Source: Engraulis encrasicolus (taxonomy: Eukaryota; Chordata; Actinopteri; Clupeiformes; Engraulidae). Taken from it: 64,000 nucleotides of DNA. Location of the stretch: positions 26,730,951 through 26,794,950 of the forward strand of contig NC_085878.1 in NCBI RefSeq assembly GCF_034702125.1, written 5' to 3'. The notes under the pieces are model-generated. The model saw nothing but the letters and a program-made list of their open reading frames with translations, was not told where the DNA came from and ran no database searches. A program made the position numbers and the translations under genes. Positions 63,641-64,000 of the stretch are shown one piece after another. How positions within the stretch are numbered: position 1 is the first letter of the stretch; each line of letters opens with the position of its first letter.

Positions 63641-64000
63641 GCCAGCTTTGTCAGACAGGACAGCCCACTAGCTAGCTAGCCACTGGTGTGTGACCTGAAA
63701 ACAAACGGTCACTGAAATAGTTGTTGAAGAGCTGTTTGTCTTAAAATGAACATTGAGTAAGGAAAACACCACACTCACAATACAAAATAGCACAGCATTA
63801 TTAGCATATAATATAAAACAAGAAGTATATTTGTTTGTTTGAATCTGTATTTATTTGTTTATACATGTGTAATACCATGATCTTTATGACAGAAAATTCC
63901 CTGAACCAAGGGTTTGGAGGATGCTTAAATGAGAATCTTTCTATGATGACGCCGGTTTTGAGAAGAAAAGGAGAGATCTTCTTTCAGTCGTCACTTGGCC

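Overview
This window is vertebrate nuclear DNA, almost certainly from a teleost fish. The reasons are canonical GT-AG spliced genes with vertebrate orthologues, very long CA/GT and GA/CT microsatellites, and a typical fish repeat load: a Tc1 element, many hAT and TTAA-type MITEs, a tRNA-derived SINE and a near-complete L1. The species cannot be named from the sequence alone.

Three protein-coding genes are supported. (1) znf821, minus strand, coding exons 22109 to 5809, gives a 525-residue C2H2 zinc-finger protein with an N-terminal MSRRKQ motif and a C-terminal STPR repeat domain. (2) copb1, plus strand, 21 coding exons from 35266 to 55244, gives an intact 953-residue coatomer beta subunit; all exon phases join. 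(3) The first coding exon of rras2, plus strand, 60073-60174, carries the P-loop of an R-Ras2/TC21 GTPase; the rest lies beyond the window.

Layout: 1-5680 is non-coding with large GT tracts and the probable end of znf821. 5680-22300 is znf821 with repeat-filled introns, including a decayed Tc1 element that landed beside a duplicate of the terminal-exon start. 22300-34000 is gene-free and built of mobile DNA: a long-TIR transposon with nested insertions, a foldback-like element whose termini are inverted arrays of 149-bp repeats, and a 5.4-kb L1 with a 14-bp target duplication. 34250-55800 is copb1, with nested MITEs, a hAT derivative, a 2.3-kb near-palindromic transposon and a tandem duplication of an exon start in its introns. 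55800-59750 is intergenic. 60073-64000 is rras2 exon 1 and part of intron 1.

copb1 followed by rras2 in the same direction matches human 11p15, whereas ZNF821 is on human chromosome 16, so the znf821-copb1 junction is a different arrangement from human. The most unusual structures are the palindromic transposon family (23633-25434 and 52062-54400) with a Tudor-like coding module, the foldback-like element, the split duplicate exon in znf821, and the exon-derived tandem repeats in copb1 intron 13.
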